From contig JAESUZ010001069.1 of the NCBI GenBank assembly GCA_017311185.1, positions 876,501 through 940,500 of the forward strand: 64,000 nt of DNA, in the 5' to 3' direction. Origin of the DNA: Proteles cristata cristata (lineage: Eukaryota; Chordata; Mammalia; Carnivora; Hyaenidae). Below the pieces are notes generated by a model. The model was not told the origin of the DNA, did not search any database, and saw only the letters and a list, made by a program, of their open reading frames with translations. The position numbers were made by a program, and so were the translations under genes. Below are positions 1 through 10,925 of the stretch, in pieces. Each line of letters opens with the position of its first letter. Positions within the stretch are counted from its first letter, which is position 1.

Positions 1-449
1 AGAGATACAAGTATATTTCATGGGCCTTCACTCTAACAAAACTTCTAGCACTTGGTTTTTAATTTTATGATTACTGACACACAATTAATAGCAGAGACTG
101 TGGGCTAACTTGACTGTGAATAACTTGACAGACAGGAGGTGTCATTTAGCACTGCTCTTAGCACATAATGTGTGTTTCACAAATGTTCAGCAAATGACCG
201 AATGTTTCCTGGAGATCAAGGTGGTGAGTGTGACCTCTCCTCACTGCAGAGGCCTCAGTATTCCATTGTCTCACTTCTCATTATATTCTTTCCTGTGCTG
301 GTCTCCCTACACTGGAAGCCCTCTCGCTTCATTGCTTCTGATCAAATCATGGCTGTGGTTCACATTCCAACACAGGCAATATTTTACATTTGTGTAGTTA
401 TCACAGAGCTGTTTTAGAATTGCTTTCATATACATATTACTTTTGAAAC
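1..449. other. Intergenic, nothing recognised
   Basis: AT-rich sequence with no coding region, RNA gene or repeat that I can name. The short open frames here lack any family resemblance. Confidence 0.5.
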
Positions 450-600
450 TAACTTTAATGATATGATGTTAACAAATGAATTATTGTTATCCCATTTTAT
501 GAGTGAATAAACTAAGGACTAAAAACAATTTTAAAAGGTCAAAGGTCTTAAAACTGGTAGAATCTAGATTAGGAACCAGATCTTCTAACCGCTGAAACAA
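450..600 (-). repeat. MIR SINE relic
   Basis: The stretch reads like the reverse complement of the MIR core: TTATCCCATTTTATGAG, an 'aact-aag' block, an 'aaggtcaaaggtc' block, then 'aggaaccagatcttctaacc'. It is strongly diverged, as expected for an element older than the placental radiation. Boundaries are approximate. Confidence 0.6.
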
Positions 601-707
601 AATTATTTCCCGTCACACTACTTCCACACTATCTTTCTTATCACTCTGGAATGATACTTCTTGATGAATATTTTTCTAAATTCCTAAGTTAGAAAGCATT
701 ATTCCCT

Positions 708-912
708 GGGGCACCTGGGTGGTTCAGCATCAGACTTTGGCTCTGGTCATGATCTTGTGGTTCATGGGTTCAAGCCCCACGTCAAACTCGCTGCTGTCAG
801 CCAGAGCCCATTTTGGATCCTTTGTCCTCCTCTCTCTTTTCCCCTCTCCTTCTCATGTTCTGTCTCTCAAAAATAAACAAACATTTTTAAAAATCTTAAA
901 AAAAAAAAAAAA
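708..912 (+). repeat. Carnivore tRNA-derived SINE (CAN-SINE, felid type)
   Basis: Starts GGGGCACCTGGGTGGTTCAG, continues with GGTCATGATCTTGTGGTTCATGGGTTCAAGCCCCAC (split here across A- and B-box-like parts), a CT-rich middle and ends AAAATAAACAAACA plus an A-run of about 14. It is a full-length, moderately old copy. Confidence 0.9.
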
Positions 913-1014
913 GCATTCCTCCCTCATTGTAGTTCCTAGGGTGCTTTGTACCTCTCTTTTGGTACATGTCACATACAATGCTCATTACAGTGTATATTAT
1001 TTTACTTAGAATAC

Positions 1015-1125
1015 TACAAGTTCCTGAGGGGCAGAAACCATGACTTATATATTTCTATTCCAAAGTACGTATAACACAGCACCCTGCATCTAATAAGAGC
1101 TCAATAAATGCAGGTTGCAATTTCT
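1015..1125 (+). repeat. MIR or L2 3' end relic
   Basis: Contains 'cctgaggggcagaaaccatgactt' (in two blocks) and later 'agctcaataaatgcagg', matching the shared MIR/L2 3' end that reads 'gtaggtgctcaataaatg'. I cannot decide between the two families by eye. Confidence 0.5.
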
Positions 1126-2345
1126 GTAACAAGTGAGCAAATGAATGCATCAGTTACCTTATTAACCCACTTAAGTTTCCTGTCCTAGCTTTTGAATAGC
1201 TTAGTGTTGCATTACCTTGCATATAGTAGTAAGAGAAAAAAGCCGCATCCCACCCACAGGTGTAAATAAACTTAGTCCAGGTATAAAGAGGTACTAGTAG
1301 GTAAATGGAGATTCAGCTTTTCTGTCAAGGTTCTCTGGACGCGTCTTAGCAACACATACAGTTTCTTTAGAGCCAGGAGAGACTGTCAGTGAGCCTCCTG
1401 GGAAGAAGACATGGGCAAGAGGTAGGTGAGTGTTAAATATATTCACCTGCCTAGGCTCCAGTCTTGTCTTAGTGCTGTAATACCCATCATGCAGTTTAAG
1501 CAGAGACCAGATATGGACCTCCAGGCAGTATAAAAGTATGCAAACTAGTCTACTTTTCCATAATGAGTACAAATGTCTGCAGAATTTTCCACTCTTGAAG
1601 AGAGGGAAGGTGGACTATGGTAAGTGTTTGAAAATTCCAGGTGTTATTGGTTGATTCGATCTTTATCCAAGAAAGATCCGAGGAAGATGAGGAGGGACTT
1701 GAGAAGAGTGGCTGCAAACACCAATATTGGAAATAAGTATTGTGGAGGATGAATGGGAAACGGAAGATTCAGTACCTCTTTACCCAAGGTTGGGAAATTG
1801 TGGGCAGCTGAGGGATCTGTAGGGTATTTGGCCAGGACCAAAAGATATATTTCTTATTACAAAAGAAGTCTTCTAGTGTCTGTGTTGTGTCTTGAAAATA
1901 AGCATATAAAATACCAGGGGAAAAAAGTTCTACAGTACAATGAAAGGACTTCATTCTTTAGATACCTTAGAGACCCCAGAGCTTAGTGCTTTCAGTTCTG
2001 AAAAACAATGAAAATAGTAAGAAAGAATTCTTCATTTCTTCATGATACTGAATAGAACCTGCTGAGAGGAACATCTATGGCAAACAAAGTAGAGGAGATT
2101 ATGAGGTAACAGGAATATACTTGAATATGTGAGAGCAATATGCCAGAAAGAGGATAAGAAAAAAGTTACAGAGTGATCTGTAACTCAGAGCTCTTCAAAG
2201 ATGCTGTAGTCCTGTTTGGGAAATTTGGCTTCCCTCATTCTCTCAGAATATGACAGAAAAAAAAGATGAGTAAAAGAGAGAGAGTTGAAATTTATATGTT
2301 AATATGAACACATGTGAATGAGTAGCATGTATGAGTCTAGTGCGA
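1126..2345. other. Intergenic, nothing recognised
   Basis: About 1.2 kb of unique-looking sequence. Open frames at 1294-1572 (minus) and 1753-1986 (plus) are short, overlap on opposite strands and resemble no protein that I know. Confidence 0.5.
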
Positions 2346-2585
2346 CATAATATAGTAACAGCTAACACTTAGAAAAACCATGGACCAATTTCCTGTGTTA
2401 AGTGCTTTCTGTGCATTACTACATTTATTTTCACAGCAAACTAGTAAGGTTGGCATGGTTAACATTATTCTACTTCCCAGCAATGGATCTTTAGGTCCAT
2501 AATTGTTGAATATTCTGTTCAGATGACACACCTAGAGGCCTTGTTCTGACTCCGAAGTCAATACTCTTAATTACTATGCAAAGGT
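2346..2585 (-). repeat. MIR SINE relic, near full length
   Basis: Reads as a reverse-oriented MIR from end to core to head: 'atagtaacagctaacactta', then 'gtgttaagtgctttctgtgca', a diverged core, and finally 'gttctgactccgaagtca' and 'actcttaattactatgc'. The order of blocks matches the MIR consensus over about 240 bases. Confidence 0.75.
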
Positions 2586-3490
2586 AAATGTGTGCAAAAT
2601 TCTATGGCTGATGGTGAGAATGTGGAATGTTATGCATGCCATGAAGGAAAGTCTCTATTCTTCCTACTGAGACTAGATTATGGGAAAGCTCACTATTTTC
2701 TGTTCCCAGAGCCAGTTGCTTTTCCCAAGGAAATGAATTGGGTGAAAGGCATTGAAAAACTAGGCCAGAAACCACTTACTAATGTATTCTGGGGTGATGG
2801 TGTTGGTTGGAGGCCTGGAGGTAATGTACATTCCCTTTCCACCCAGCAGGCAGTGCTGAACTCTGTTGATGTGTGCTGCTGTGGAAAGAAGGCAGTGGAG
2901 TCCATAATACGTATTTCAGTGCCTCATTTTTCTGTCCCTTGCCCTAAGCCATTGCCAGAATATCTCTAGTCCAATGAGTCCAATGGTATCAGCCTGCCAC
3001 CCTCCATGTGTCAAGTGAAGAGTATGGTGGACACATTGTTTGTCAGAAGGCTTAAGAGATGTTCTAAAGGCAGGACCTGACCTCAGTCTTTATGGATGAG
3101 TGTGGTATTTAATAGAGAGACACATTCATTTATGTGTTTTCAAGAGATACCCTGTGACCACAGATTAACATAGTTGGGCTGCCTCACAAATATTCCTCTT
3201 TCCAGCTGATAAGATCTTCCTGTCCTTACATTATTTTCACGTGCACTTCTGCCTCCCTCCTCCTTACTCCTCGAGGAGAATCTGAGACAACGGCTGATAT
3301 TTACAGACCTAACTTACCAAGTCACCTGAGACCAGACCACTTGAGATCATATCCACTGTTTTCAGACCCTATGGGTATGTTTGCTATGCAGTACCCTGGG
3401 TATGCAAACTGAGGGCACATTCAACGATGTGTACCCTGATAGATGCCTTTTGCCAAGAAAGTACCCTGAATTCACATTCCTCTGCCCCTG
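2586..3490. other. Intergenic, nothing recognised
   Basis: Includes an open frame of about 120 codons (first ATG near 2604, stop at 2969) that resembles no known protein and has no supporting signals. It is probably a chance frame. Confidence 0.5.
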
Positions 3491-3611
3491 ATCTACTTTC
3501 TGTGGGTCCCAAAGCTCCAAGGGATTCATTAATTCACTTGTTAACCCATATTCATTTAATATTCATGTGTTTTCCCGTCACTGTCTACGCATTGGGCTTA
3601 CAGTCATGAAG

Positions 3612-3945
3612 GCCAGAGTCTTTTCCCAAGTTTTACTGAGATGTAATGGACATATAATGTGTAAGTTTAGGTTATAAAATGTGAGGATTTGATACGCATA
3701 TATGTTGTAAAATGATTATCACAGTAAGGTTAGGTAACATCTTCATCACATTACATAATTACCACTTTATTGTGATATTTACTCTCAGTAACTTTCAAGT
3801 ATATGGAACAGTACTGTTAACTATAGTCAACTTGCTGTACATCAGATCTCCAGAATTTACTCATCTTGTAAGTAGAAATTTACACCTTTTATCAACATAT
3901 CCTTGGATTTTGGAAAATTGCAGTGTAATGAAGAGAAATCTCAAT
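3612..3945 (+). repeat. Old L1 (L1M-type) 3' end fragment
   Basis: The blocks 'ttactgagatgtaatggaca', 'ataattaccactttattgtg', 'gttaactatagtcaacttgc', 'tgtacatcagatctccagaa' and 'ttactcatcttgtaagtaga' occur in the order of the well-known L1M 3' region. The fragment is old and carries no coding potential. Confidence 0.7.
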
Positions 3946-4700
3946 ATGTGAGGGGGTTGTACACTGGGAGCAAATGCTTTTGAAACACTTGACTTAGTTT
4001 TCGTGAGATGTCTCCTAAGTGAAATCTTGAATTTTGAATAGCCAATAGAGATTAGGGGATGGGCACAAAATGAAGAGGGAAAAGTGTAAGCAAAGTATGA
4101 GAGTGATTACAATGTGTTTGGGGAGTAAAAACTGGTTGAATATGTCTGGATCATTTAGAGGGTCACAAGAGATGAGGCTGGAGAAATACATAGGGATCAA
4201 TATATGAAGTGCCTCCTATGTATGACATCAAAAACATTTCCATTTTTCTCTGAAAGCAACTAGAAAGTCATTAAAGAACTTTCCAAGTACTGCTAATTTT
4301 TATTCCCACAAATAAATTCTGAAGAAAGTGTGCTGATCAAAGACTAATGGATCACCCAAATATTAAAGCTTTTAACTTTTTCTGACACGATATTATCCTT
4401 CACATTTCCTTTAGGCAGGAAAGAAATCTTTGTGCAATGAGTTCCTAATTAAACAGAGATATGGAACCAACAAAGGAGAGACCATCTATGTTCACTGACA
4501 AAGACCTGGGAATGACAGGGATAGTGACATTCAAATATTTAATCAGGTGAGAGTTAGGGGTAGGAGTGCAATCTGATTTTGGGGAACTTTCATAAAGAAC
4601 AACAAAAAACTTTGATGGAAATGTGTGCCTTCACATTTAAAGATTACTTTGTTTTAAAAGAAGTTATGAGTAATTTGCAGAAAAGTCTGATTTATTAACA
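3946..4700. other. Upstream region of OR6B-like copy 1, nothing recognised
   Basis: This is the sequence just before the first receptor locus. No non-coding exon, TATA box or O/E-type promoter element could be placed with confidence. Confidence 0.4.
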
Positions 4701-4721
4701 CGTTGGTCTCTTGTCTGACAG

Positions 4722-5723
4722 CATAACCATTTTCATTATTTGTAGTATTGTTATAAAACTTCAATACTCAGTACTTTTAAGCATGCTGGGAGAAAACATC
4801 ACTCTGGTCAGTGAATTCATCTTGGTGGGCTTCCCCACTGCCCCATGGCTACAGGTCCTGCTCTTCTTCCTCTTCCTTGTGATCTACTTGCAGGTGGTAA
4901 TAGAAAATCTTATCATCATGCTCACTGTTTGGATCACTGGCTCCCTCCATAAGCCCATGTACTATTTCCTGAGTAGCTTGTCCTTTCTGGAAGTCTGGTA
5001 TGTCTCTGTCACAGTCCCCAAGATGCTGGATGGATTCCTTTTGCAGAAACGGCACATCTCCTTCACAGGCTGCATGACCCAGCTCTACTTCTTCATCTCA
5101 CTCGCCTGCACAGAGTGTGTGCTTCTGGCAACCATGGCCTATGACCGCTATGTGGCCATCTGCCACCCTCTTCAATACCCAGTCATTATGACCACAGGTT
5201 ATTGTGTACAGCTGGTGGCTTTCTCGTATGTAAGTGGTTTCATGGTCTCTGTCATTAAAGTTTATTTCATTTCAAATGTTACATTTTGTGGTTCCAATGT
5301 CATGAACCACTTTTTCTGTGATATCTCACCAATCCTCAAGCTGGCTTGCAAAGGCTTGTCCACAGCTGAGCTAGTGGACTTTGCTTTGGCCATTGTCATT
5401 CTTGTCTTCCCACTCATCGCCACCATCCTTTCCTATGTCTACATTGTTTCCACCATTCTGCGGATACCCTCCTCCCAGGGGAGGAGGAAAGCCTTCTCCA
5501 CTTGTGCCTCCCACCTCACTGTAGTCATAATTTATTATACAGCCATGATTTTTATGTATGTTCAGCCCAGAGCTATTGCATCATTTAATTCCAACAAACT
5601 AATCTCAGCTGTATATGCAGTCCTCACACCCATGCTAAATCCCTTCATCTACTTAGGAACCAGGAAGTAAAAAATGCTATCAAAAAGACCATGGAGGTTG
5701 GACAGTGTCTCCTGTTTAGCTAA
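4722..5723 (+). pseudogene. OR6B: OR6B-like olfactory receptor, frame broken after TM7
   Basis: An odorant-binding G-protein-coupled receptor of the ciliary membrane. The natural start is the ATG at 4783, followed by an N-glycosylation site (ENIT). From there 295 codons stay open to a TAA at 5668-5670. Seen in order: HKPMYYFL (loop 1/TM2), the TM3 cysteine in [16 protein letters not shown] at the end of TM3, loop-2 cysteines around [19 protein letters not shown] in TM5, [10 protein letters not shown] in TM6 and NPFIY in TM7. After NPFIY (ends 5652) about four bases appear to be missing compared with the paralogue at 29566. The expected tail (helix 8 and C terminus) continues in another frame to a TAA at 5721-5723. 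A pyrimidine-rich acceptor-like site ends in AG at 4720-4721, so the coding exon may start at 4722. The body is undamaged, so the loss is recent. It is either a young pseudogene or a tail-truncated receptor. OR6 family is sure; OR6B is likely. Confidence 0.85.
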
Positions 5724-5970
5724 GACCTGCTGCCCTGAGGAGGAGACAGTGTCTCAGCAAAGATATCATTCCTGTGACACTTTTAATAGTTCTCATTATG
5801 TTATTCTATAGCTCTACATTCTGAAAAAAATCACAGCATGGGAAGAGAGGAAAAAAACTAAAACTAGAAACAAGACCCTTTATATATTGATCAAATCTTT
5901 AATTTGTTTTAATATATACTATATGTATTTAATAGTTACTTCGAAATGACAGAGTAATAAAAATAACTAT
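5724..5970. other. 3' flank of OR6B-like copy 1
   Basis: AT-rich. An AATAAA at 5957-5962 could serve as a polyadenylation signal, but such hexamers are common by chance in this composition. Confidence 0.35.
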
Positions 5971-6125
5971 TTGCCATATAAGTTGGTGTTATTAGTACTT
6001 TACATATAATAAACTATTTTATTGCCATAACAGCTCTATGAGTTAAGTATGATTACTTGTCTGATCCTACGGATCAGGAAACTGAAATACACACAGAAAG
6101 GTTAAATAAGTTGTTCAACACTGCA
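5971..6125 (-). repeat. MIR SINE relic
   Basis: Reads as reverse-oriented MIR: 'cataacagctctatgagtta', 'gatcaggaaactgaaataca', then 'cacagaaaggttaaataag' and 'ttgttcaacactgca'. It abuts the SINE that follows. Confidence 0.7.
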
Positions 6126-6130
6126 TACTT

Positions 6131-6360
6131 TTTAAAAAGTCTATTTATTTATTTTGAGAAGAAGAGAGAGAGAGATTGGGCATGAGCAGGGAAGTGGCTG
6201 AGAGAGAGAGAGAGAAAATCCCAAGCAAGTTCTGCACTGTCAACACAGATCGTAATGCAGGGCTCGATCTCACAAAGTGTGAGATCGTGACATGAGCTGA
6301 GATCAAGAGTCAGAGCCACCAATGAATGACAATGACAGACACTCAACTGACAGGTGCCCC
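6131..6360 (-). repeat. Carnivore SINE, older 'ATCAAGAGTCAG' subtype
   Basis: Minus-strand copy: tail TTTATTTATTTTGAG, GA-rich tract, AATCCCAAGCAAG, then GAGATCAAGAGTCAGAG and CAGGTGCCCC. The 'atcaagagtcag' variant marks an older subtype than the copies with 'aaagtcgga'. Confidence 0.85.
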
Positions 6361-8195
6361 GAATGTTGCATATTTAATAAATATCAAAACCATTATTTGA
6401 TAATGGACTCTAGTTCCACAATCCACTGTATTAGACTCTCTCTATATCTAAGAGTCTGTGATAGTAACTCTAGGGATGCGTTAGTTAACAAACACTAAAG
6501 CCTGGAAGGAAAAAGCAACAGAATTCCAGTCAGTAAGATATATGTAGACGTGATTATAATGGCGTGCTAGTGGTGGTGGTGGTAGTGATGGTGGTGATAA
6601 TGTTATTTATTATTACATATTAATAATATTTTTATCATTTCACAGTTTTTTTTCCAATTTCAGCCTCCTTCCAGGACTGTAACAGTTCAGTTCTCATTAT
6701 AGCGATGGGATCAATAGTTTTATGAGAGATTAAATACTTTGTATTACCGCAACTCTTGCAGTTGATATGCATCTCTTGAGAAACTGTCTTTTGGGCTCTT
6801 GAATTCTTGTGGGCTTCCACACTGTAATATGACTATTATCAGTAAACAAATGGAATATCATTATATCAATGCATGTTAGAGCTGAAAGCCTCAATACATC
6901 AATATAAAATGTGACCTGCACATAAATAATCTTAAAAATGCATATACATTTTTCTAAGACAAATGAGATTGTTAGATACTATTGAGGGATCTGCTGATTA
7001 GAAAAAAAATGTACCAGGGAGATTTCTACAGAATTGAGAATGAAATTGAGGGAAAAAAATATGAAACTAAAGTATGAAAAAAATCAGAAAGAGCTACCTT
7101 GCCTCTCTATCTTACCTATTTTAAGTAGGGGTCAAAATTGGTCTTCTGAATGTTGAATGCTATTCAATATTCCTGGACTAATCTTTCTTCTATGTATATT
7201 TTGCTCTTATAATGTTACTTTACTACGTAAGAATGCTCTATTTGAATTAAATAGGACCTACTCTTTCTATTTACTATTGTTATTTTAGAAGCACTCTAGC
7301 ATTAATGAACCTCAATAATATCTGATCTTTTCCCCACCTACACCAACTTAATTTTGTTTTTTACTGATCCTCAATATGAAACATCGATTTTAATCACACT
7401 AGTCGCCTTAATGGATTCAATATTTACAATATAATAAGTCTTATCTTGCTTAATTTCATTTGCTCATTATTTGTTGTGCCCCTATTATTTAGACTGTGAT
7501 GACCTTTGAAAATATACTGGTCAACAACAACCACAAAAAATAGACACAGATTCTTCCTTCAAACAGCCCAGAGACAAGTAGGGAAGATAAAGGTATGATT
7601 ATCTTCAGTGTTATAAGTGTGGTGATGCAAGTACCGAGAAAATGTTTCAACAGAAGTAACACTTAGGCTAACACTTGAAGGAATTAGACAGATGAAAAAT
7701 GGTGGGCAGTAGAGAAGGTCAAGGGTTGCAGAAATAGGAACGGCTGAACGGCAAGAGAAATAACAGCACACTTAAAGACCTGAAAGTTGATTAGCTCCAA
7801 ATGACGTGAGGAAGACAAGGGTCACAGGAGGAAATAGATTCATGTTTACCTACCCAAATATTACCAATTTTTGGGTTTTCTTACTATATAGGTTTATGGA
7901 CATATAATAAGTTCTATACAGACATTTTCAGTTTCTGCGTGTACTAGATCTTCAGTATGTAGCCACTTCCATCAGGTGAATGGTGGTCACTGATAGAGTG
8001 AAGCAGGGACAAGTCTTCTACTACAACTTTTCATTCTGATTGTAAATGTCAGTTTGCATTTGATTCCTCACCAAATTGTGTCTTCCTCTAGGGCAGAAAT
8101 TAACTTTATTCATCCTTGAGTCTACAATGCCAGCCACAGTTTCCGATGACGTAGGCAACTGTGCTGGTTATTCTCTATCCCCCTTCCCAAGTTAT
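6361..8195. other. Intergenic, no gene recognised; short GGT repeat
   Basis: AT-rich unique sequence. A short imperfect (GGT)n lies near 6568-6597. 'tctagggcagaaattaact' near 8090 resembles an L2/MIR end but is too short to call. Confidence 0.45.
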
Positions 8196-8625
8196 CTAGT
8201 CTCTGCACCCCTCTAACCCTTTGTGTACCCCCCAACTCTGAAAGAGTGGGAGGAATTGGTTCCATGAATGCTATCATTCTGGCTCTGTTGGCCTCTGGCT
8301 TCCAATTTGGTTGGGCCAATAGGAGACACCAGGTACGAAATTGAAGGATGCCAGGCAAGAGATGACAATGGATTCATTCCTGCTTCCCTGGGTGGGTGGC
8401 TGGTAATAACCACAGCTCCTACAACAAGGACACCTCTTCCAAGGCTGCAGCCATCATTGCGTTTCTGCGCTGCTAATCCTTATGTCACTCAACATTCTTT
8501 GTTGGTTGTAATCACCTTGCCCAATCTCAGTGAATAGTCATGACATTTAATTCTACTCAAAATTTTCAGCAGATATCACTTTCTGTTTCTTACTGGAATC
8601 CTGACTGATATGGCATTTAATAAAT
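8196..8625 (+). repeat. Old dispersed repeat, class not determined
   Basis: The blocks 'gcctctggcttccaatttgg', 'ttgggccaataggagacacc', and later 'tttctgtttcttactggaat' with 'cctgactgatatggcattt' recall a widespread old mammalian repeat that I know by its ending 'ctgactgatacagaatttgg'. I cannot assign the family name by eye. Confidence 0.4.
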
Positions 8626-8791
8626 ACTAATCAAGTTGAAATAAATCTCAGTGGGAATACTTGGAATAAATATACCACTCTAAAAAGTCACATGTGTTTA
8701 GAATTTGAAATCAATAGCATTGCATAAGCAAACATCTTTTTCTACTTAAGTATGATATATGACAGAACTTGAATTAAAATACAAAACCATT

Positions 8792-8949
8792 GGAGTGCTT
8801 GAGCGGCTCCGTTGCTTAGGCATCTGACTCTTGGTTTCTCTCAGGTCATGATCTCACGGTTCACGGGTTCAATCCCCACATCAAGCTCTACACTGTCAGT
8901 GTGAAGTCTGCTTGGAATTCTCTCTCTCCCTCTCTCTCTGGTCCTCCCC

Positions 8950-9027
<78 letters not shown>

Positions 9028-9047
9028 AAATAAACAAAAAATGATAA
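8792..9047 (+). repeat. Carnivore SINE with expanded AC/TC tract and 17-bp TSD
   Basis: Head 'ggagtgcttgagcggctccg' (diverged), GGTCATGATCTCACGGTTCACGGGTTCAA (A/B-box part in two blocks), then a large dinucleotide expansion and tail CAAAATAAACAAAAA. Flanked by a perfect 17-bp duplication, taaaatacaaaaccatt, at 8775-8791 and 9048-9064. This proves insertion by target-primed reverse transcription. Confidence 0.93.
8950..9023. repeat. Compound microsatellite (AC)n(TC)n
   Basis: About 19 AC units at 8950-8988 are followed by about 17 TC units to 9022, inside the SINE middle. The TC part probably grew from the CT-rich segment native to the SINE. It is long and uninterrupted, so likely polymorphic. 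Confidence 0.95.
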
Positions 9048-9064
9048 TAAAATACAAAACCATT

Positions 9065-9550
9065 TGTTCCACACTTAATTTTTCACATATTTCTCATAAA
9101 TACCTTCTACACTTCTTTCATTCTCATGATATCACTGCCAAACTGAATTGATTTTGAGATGGCTGAGCTAACACATTCAGCAAATTTTAACTCAGATATT
9201 GAATATATTGTGCTCAGCTTTTTTGCCATTTGTTGTAAGTGCATATGTCTTTAGGAAACACTTAGTTCCTCTCAAAATTAGCTTAAGTTGGTTTACTTAC
9301 TGCACAGAAATAATCCCTTACTCTTTCCTTCTTGGGCTGCACTTCTTTTCTTCTCAGACTAAGTCAAACCATATTTTAGGCTCTGTAAAAGAATTTCCCC
9401 AATATATTTTTCTAAGGGCTTCTAATTCATTCACTTAGTTTTACTAATAAATAACATAATCAGGCTGTTCAAACAGTCTCACTGACAGTTAGGTACCTGG
9501 GAAAATAATTGAGAGGCAAATATTTAGCTTAAGACTCTGACATTTCCAAT
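9065..9550. other. Intergenic, nothing recognised
   Basis: No repeat family or gene is visible. Confidence 0.45.
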
Positions 9551-9690
9551 TGTTGAGTTCTAGTTTTAGTTAGGTTATTAGAACTTGGATTTCTTTGAGC
9601 TTCTGTTCCTTATTTGTGAAATGTGGGTCATAATATCTACCTTTAAAAGAAGGCATGAAGATATTCTAAAAATGAATACATGTGATGAAG
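9551..9690 (+). repeat. MIR SINE relic
   Basis: The blocks 'tttctttgagcttctgttcc', 'ttatttgtgaaatgtgggtc', 'ataatatctacctttaaaag' follow the MIR core (gagcctcagtttcc / tcatctgtaaaatgggg / ataatacctacc). It ends where an L1 fragment begins. Confidence 0.7.
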
Positions 9691-10925
9691 GATAAAAATC
9701 ATATGATAATCTCAATAGATGCATAAATAGCATTTGACAAAATTCAACATCCACTTATGATAAAAACTCTCAACAAAGTAGGTTTAGTGAGAATATAACT
9801 TAATATATTAAAGGCCATATAAGAAAAACCCACAGCTAGCATCATACCCAATAATGAAAAACTGAGAGCTTTCCCCCCAAAACCAGAAACACGACAAGGA
9901 TATCCACTCTCGCCACTTTTACTGAACATAATATTGGAAGTCATAGCCACATCAATCAGATAAGAAAGAAATAAGAGGCATCTATATCGGTCAATAAAAA
10001 GTTAATCCATCACTATTTGCAGATGACATTATACACAGAAAATCCTAAGGACTCCACAAAAGCCTACTATAAGAAATAAATTCAATAAAACTTCAGGACA
10101 CAAAATTAATACCCAGATATTAGTACCATTTTTGTACATGAATAATAAGGTAGAAAAAAAAAGAAATTAAGAACACAATGCCATTTGCAGTTGCACCAGA
10201 AAGAATGAATACCTAGCAATAAACTTAACTACGGAGGTGAAAGGCCTGTACTCTGGAAACTATAAAACATTGATCAACGAAATTGAAGATGACATTAACA
10301 AATGGAAAGATATTCCATGATCATGAATTGGAAGAATTAATATTGTTAAAATGTCCATACTCCCCAAAGCAATCTACAGATTCAGTGCAATCCTTAACAA
10401 AATACCAACAGCATTTTTCACAAAAGTAGAGCAAATAATCCTAAAATATGTATGGAACCAAAAGACCCCAAATAGCCAAAACAATTTTGAGAAAGAAAAA
10501 CAAAGCTGGAGCTATCACCATTCCAGATTTTAAGACAGACTACAAAGCTGTAGTAATAAAAACAGTATGGTACTGACACAAAAACAGATACATAGATCAA
10601 TAGAACAGAATAGAGGGCCCAAAAAGAAATTCACACTTACATGGTCGATTAATCTATGACAAAGGAGGCAAGAATATATCATTGGGAAAAGACAGTCTCT
10701 TCAACAATTGGTATTGGGAAACCTGGAGAGCTATATGCAAAAGAATGAAACTTAAACACTTTCGTACAACATACACAGAAATACACTCAAAATAGATTAA
10801 ATACCTAAATGTGAGGGTTAGAACCATAGCACTCATAAAAGAAAACATAGGCAGTAATTTCTTTGGCATTGGCCACAGAGACATTTTTCTGTATATATGT
10901 CTCTTCACATATTAAATTAAACAAA
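9691..10925 (+). mobile_element. L1 ORF2 fragment (reverse transcriptase to C-terminal part), decayed
   Basis: Plus-strand L1 reverse-transcriptase sequence begins at 'ctcaatagatgcataaatag' and 'tttgacaaaattcaacatcc'. The catalytic FADD motif is still readable near 10017-10028 (TTTGCAGATGAC). Later blocks include 'atgtccatactccccaaagc' and 'cagattttaagacagactac'. Many stops and frameshifts break it. It ends near 10925, where the 5' untranslated region of another L1 starts, so this is a separate older L1 that was truncated or interrupted. Confidence 0.85.

Noticed and set aside
2592..2969. Open frame of about 125 codons as a gene
   Set aside because: No family resemblance, a non-ATG start is needed for the full length and nothing around it suggests an exon. 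Probably chance.
8841..9151. Open frames on both strands with RE and TH repeats
   Set aside because: They are translations of the AC/TC microsatellite in a SINE.
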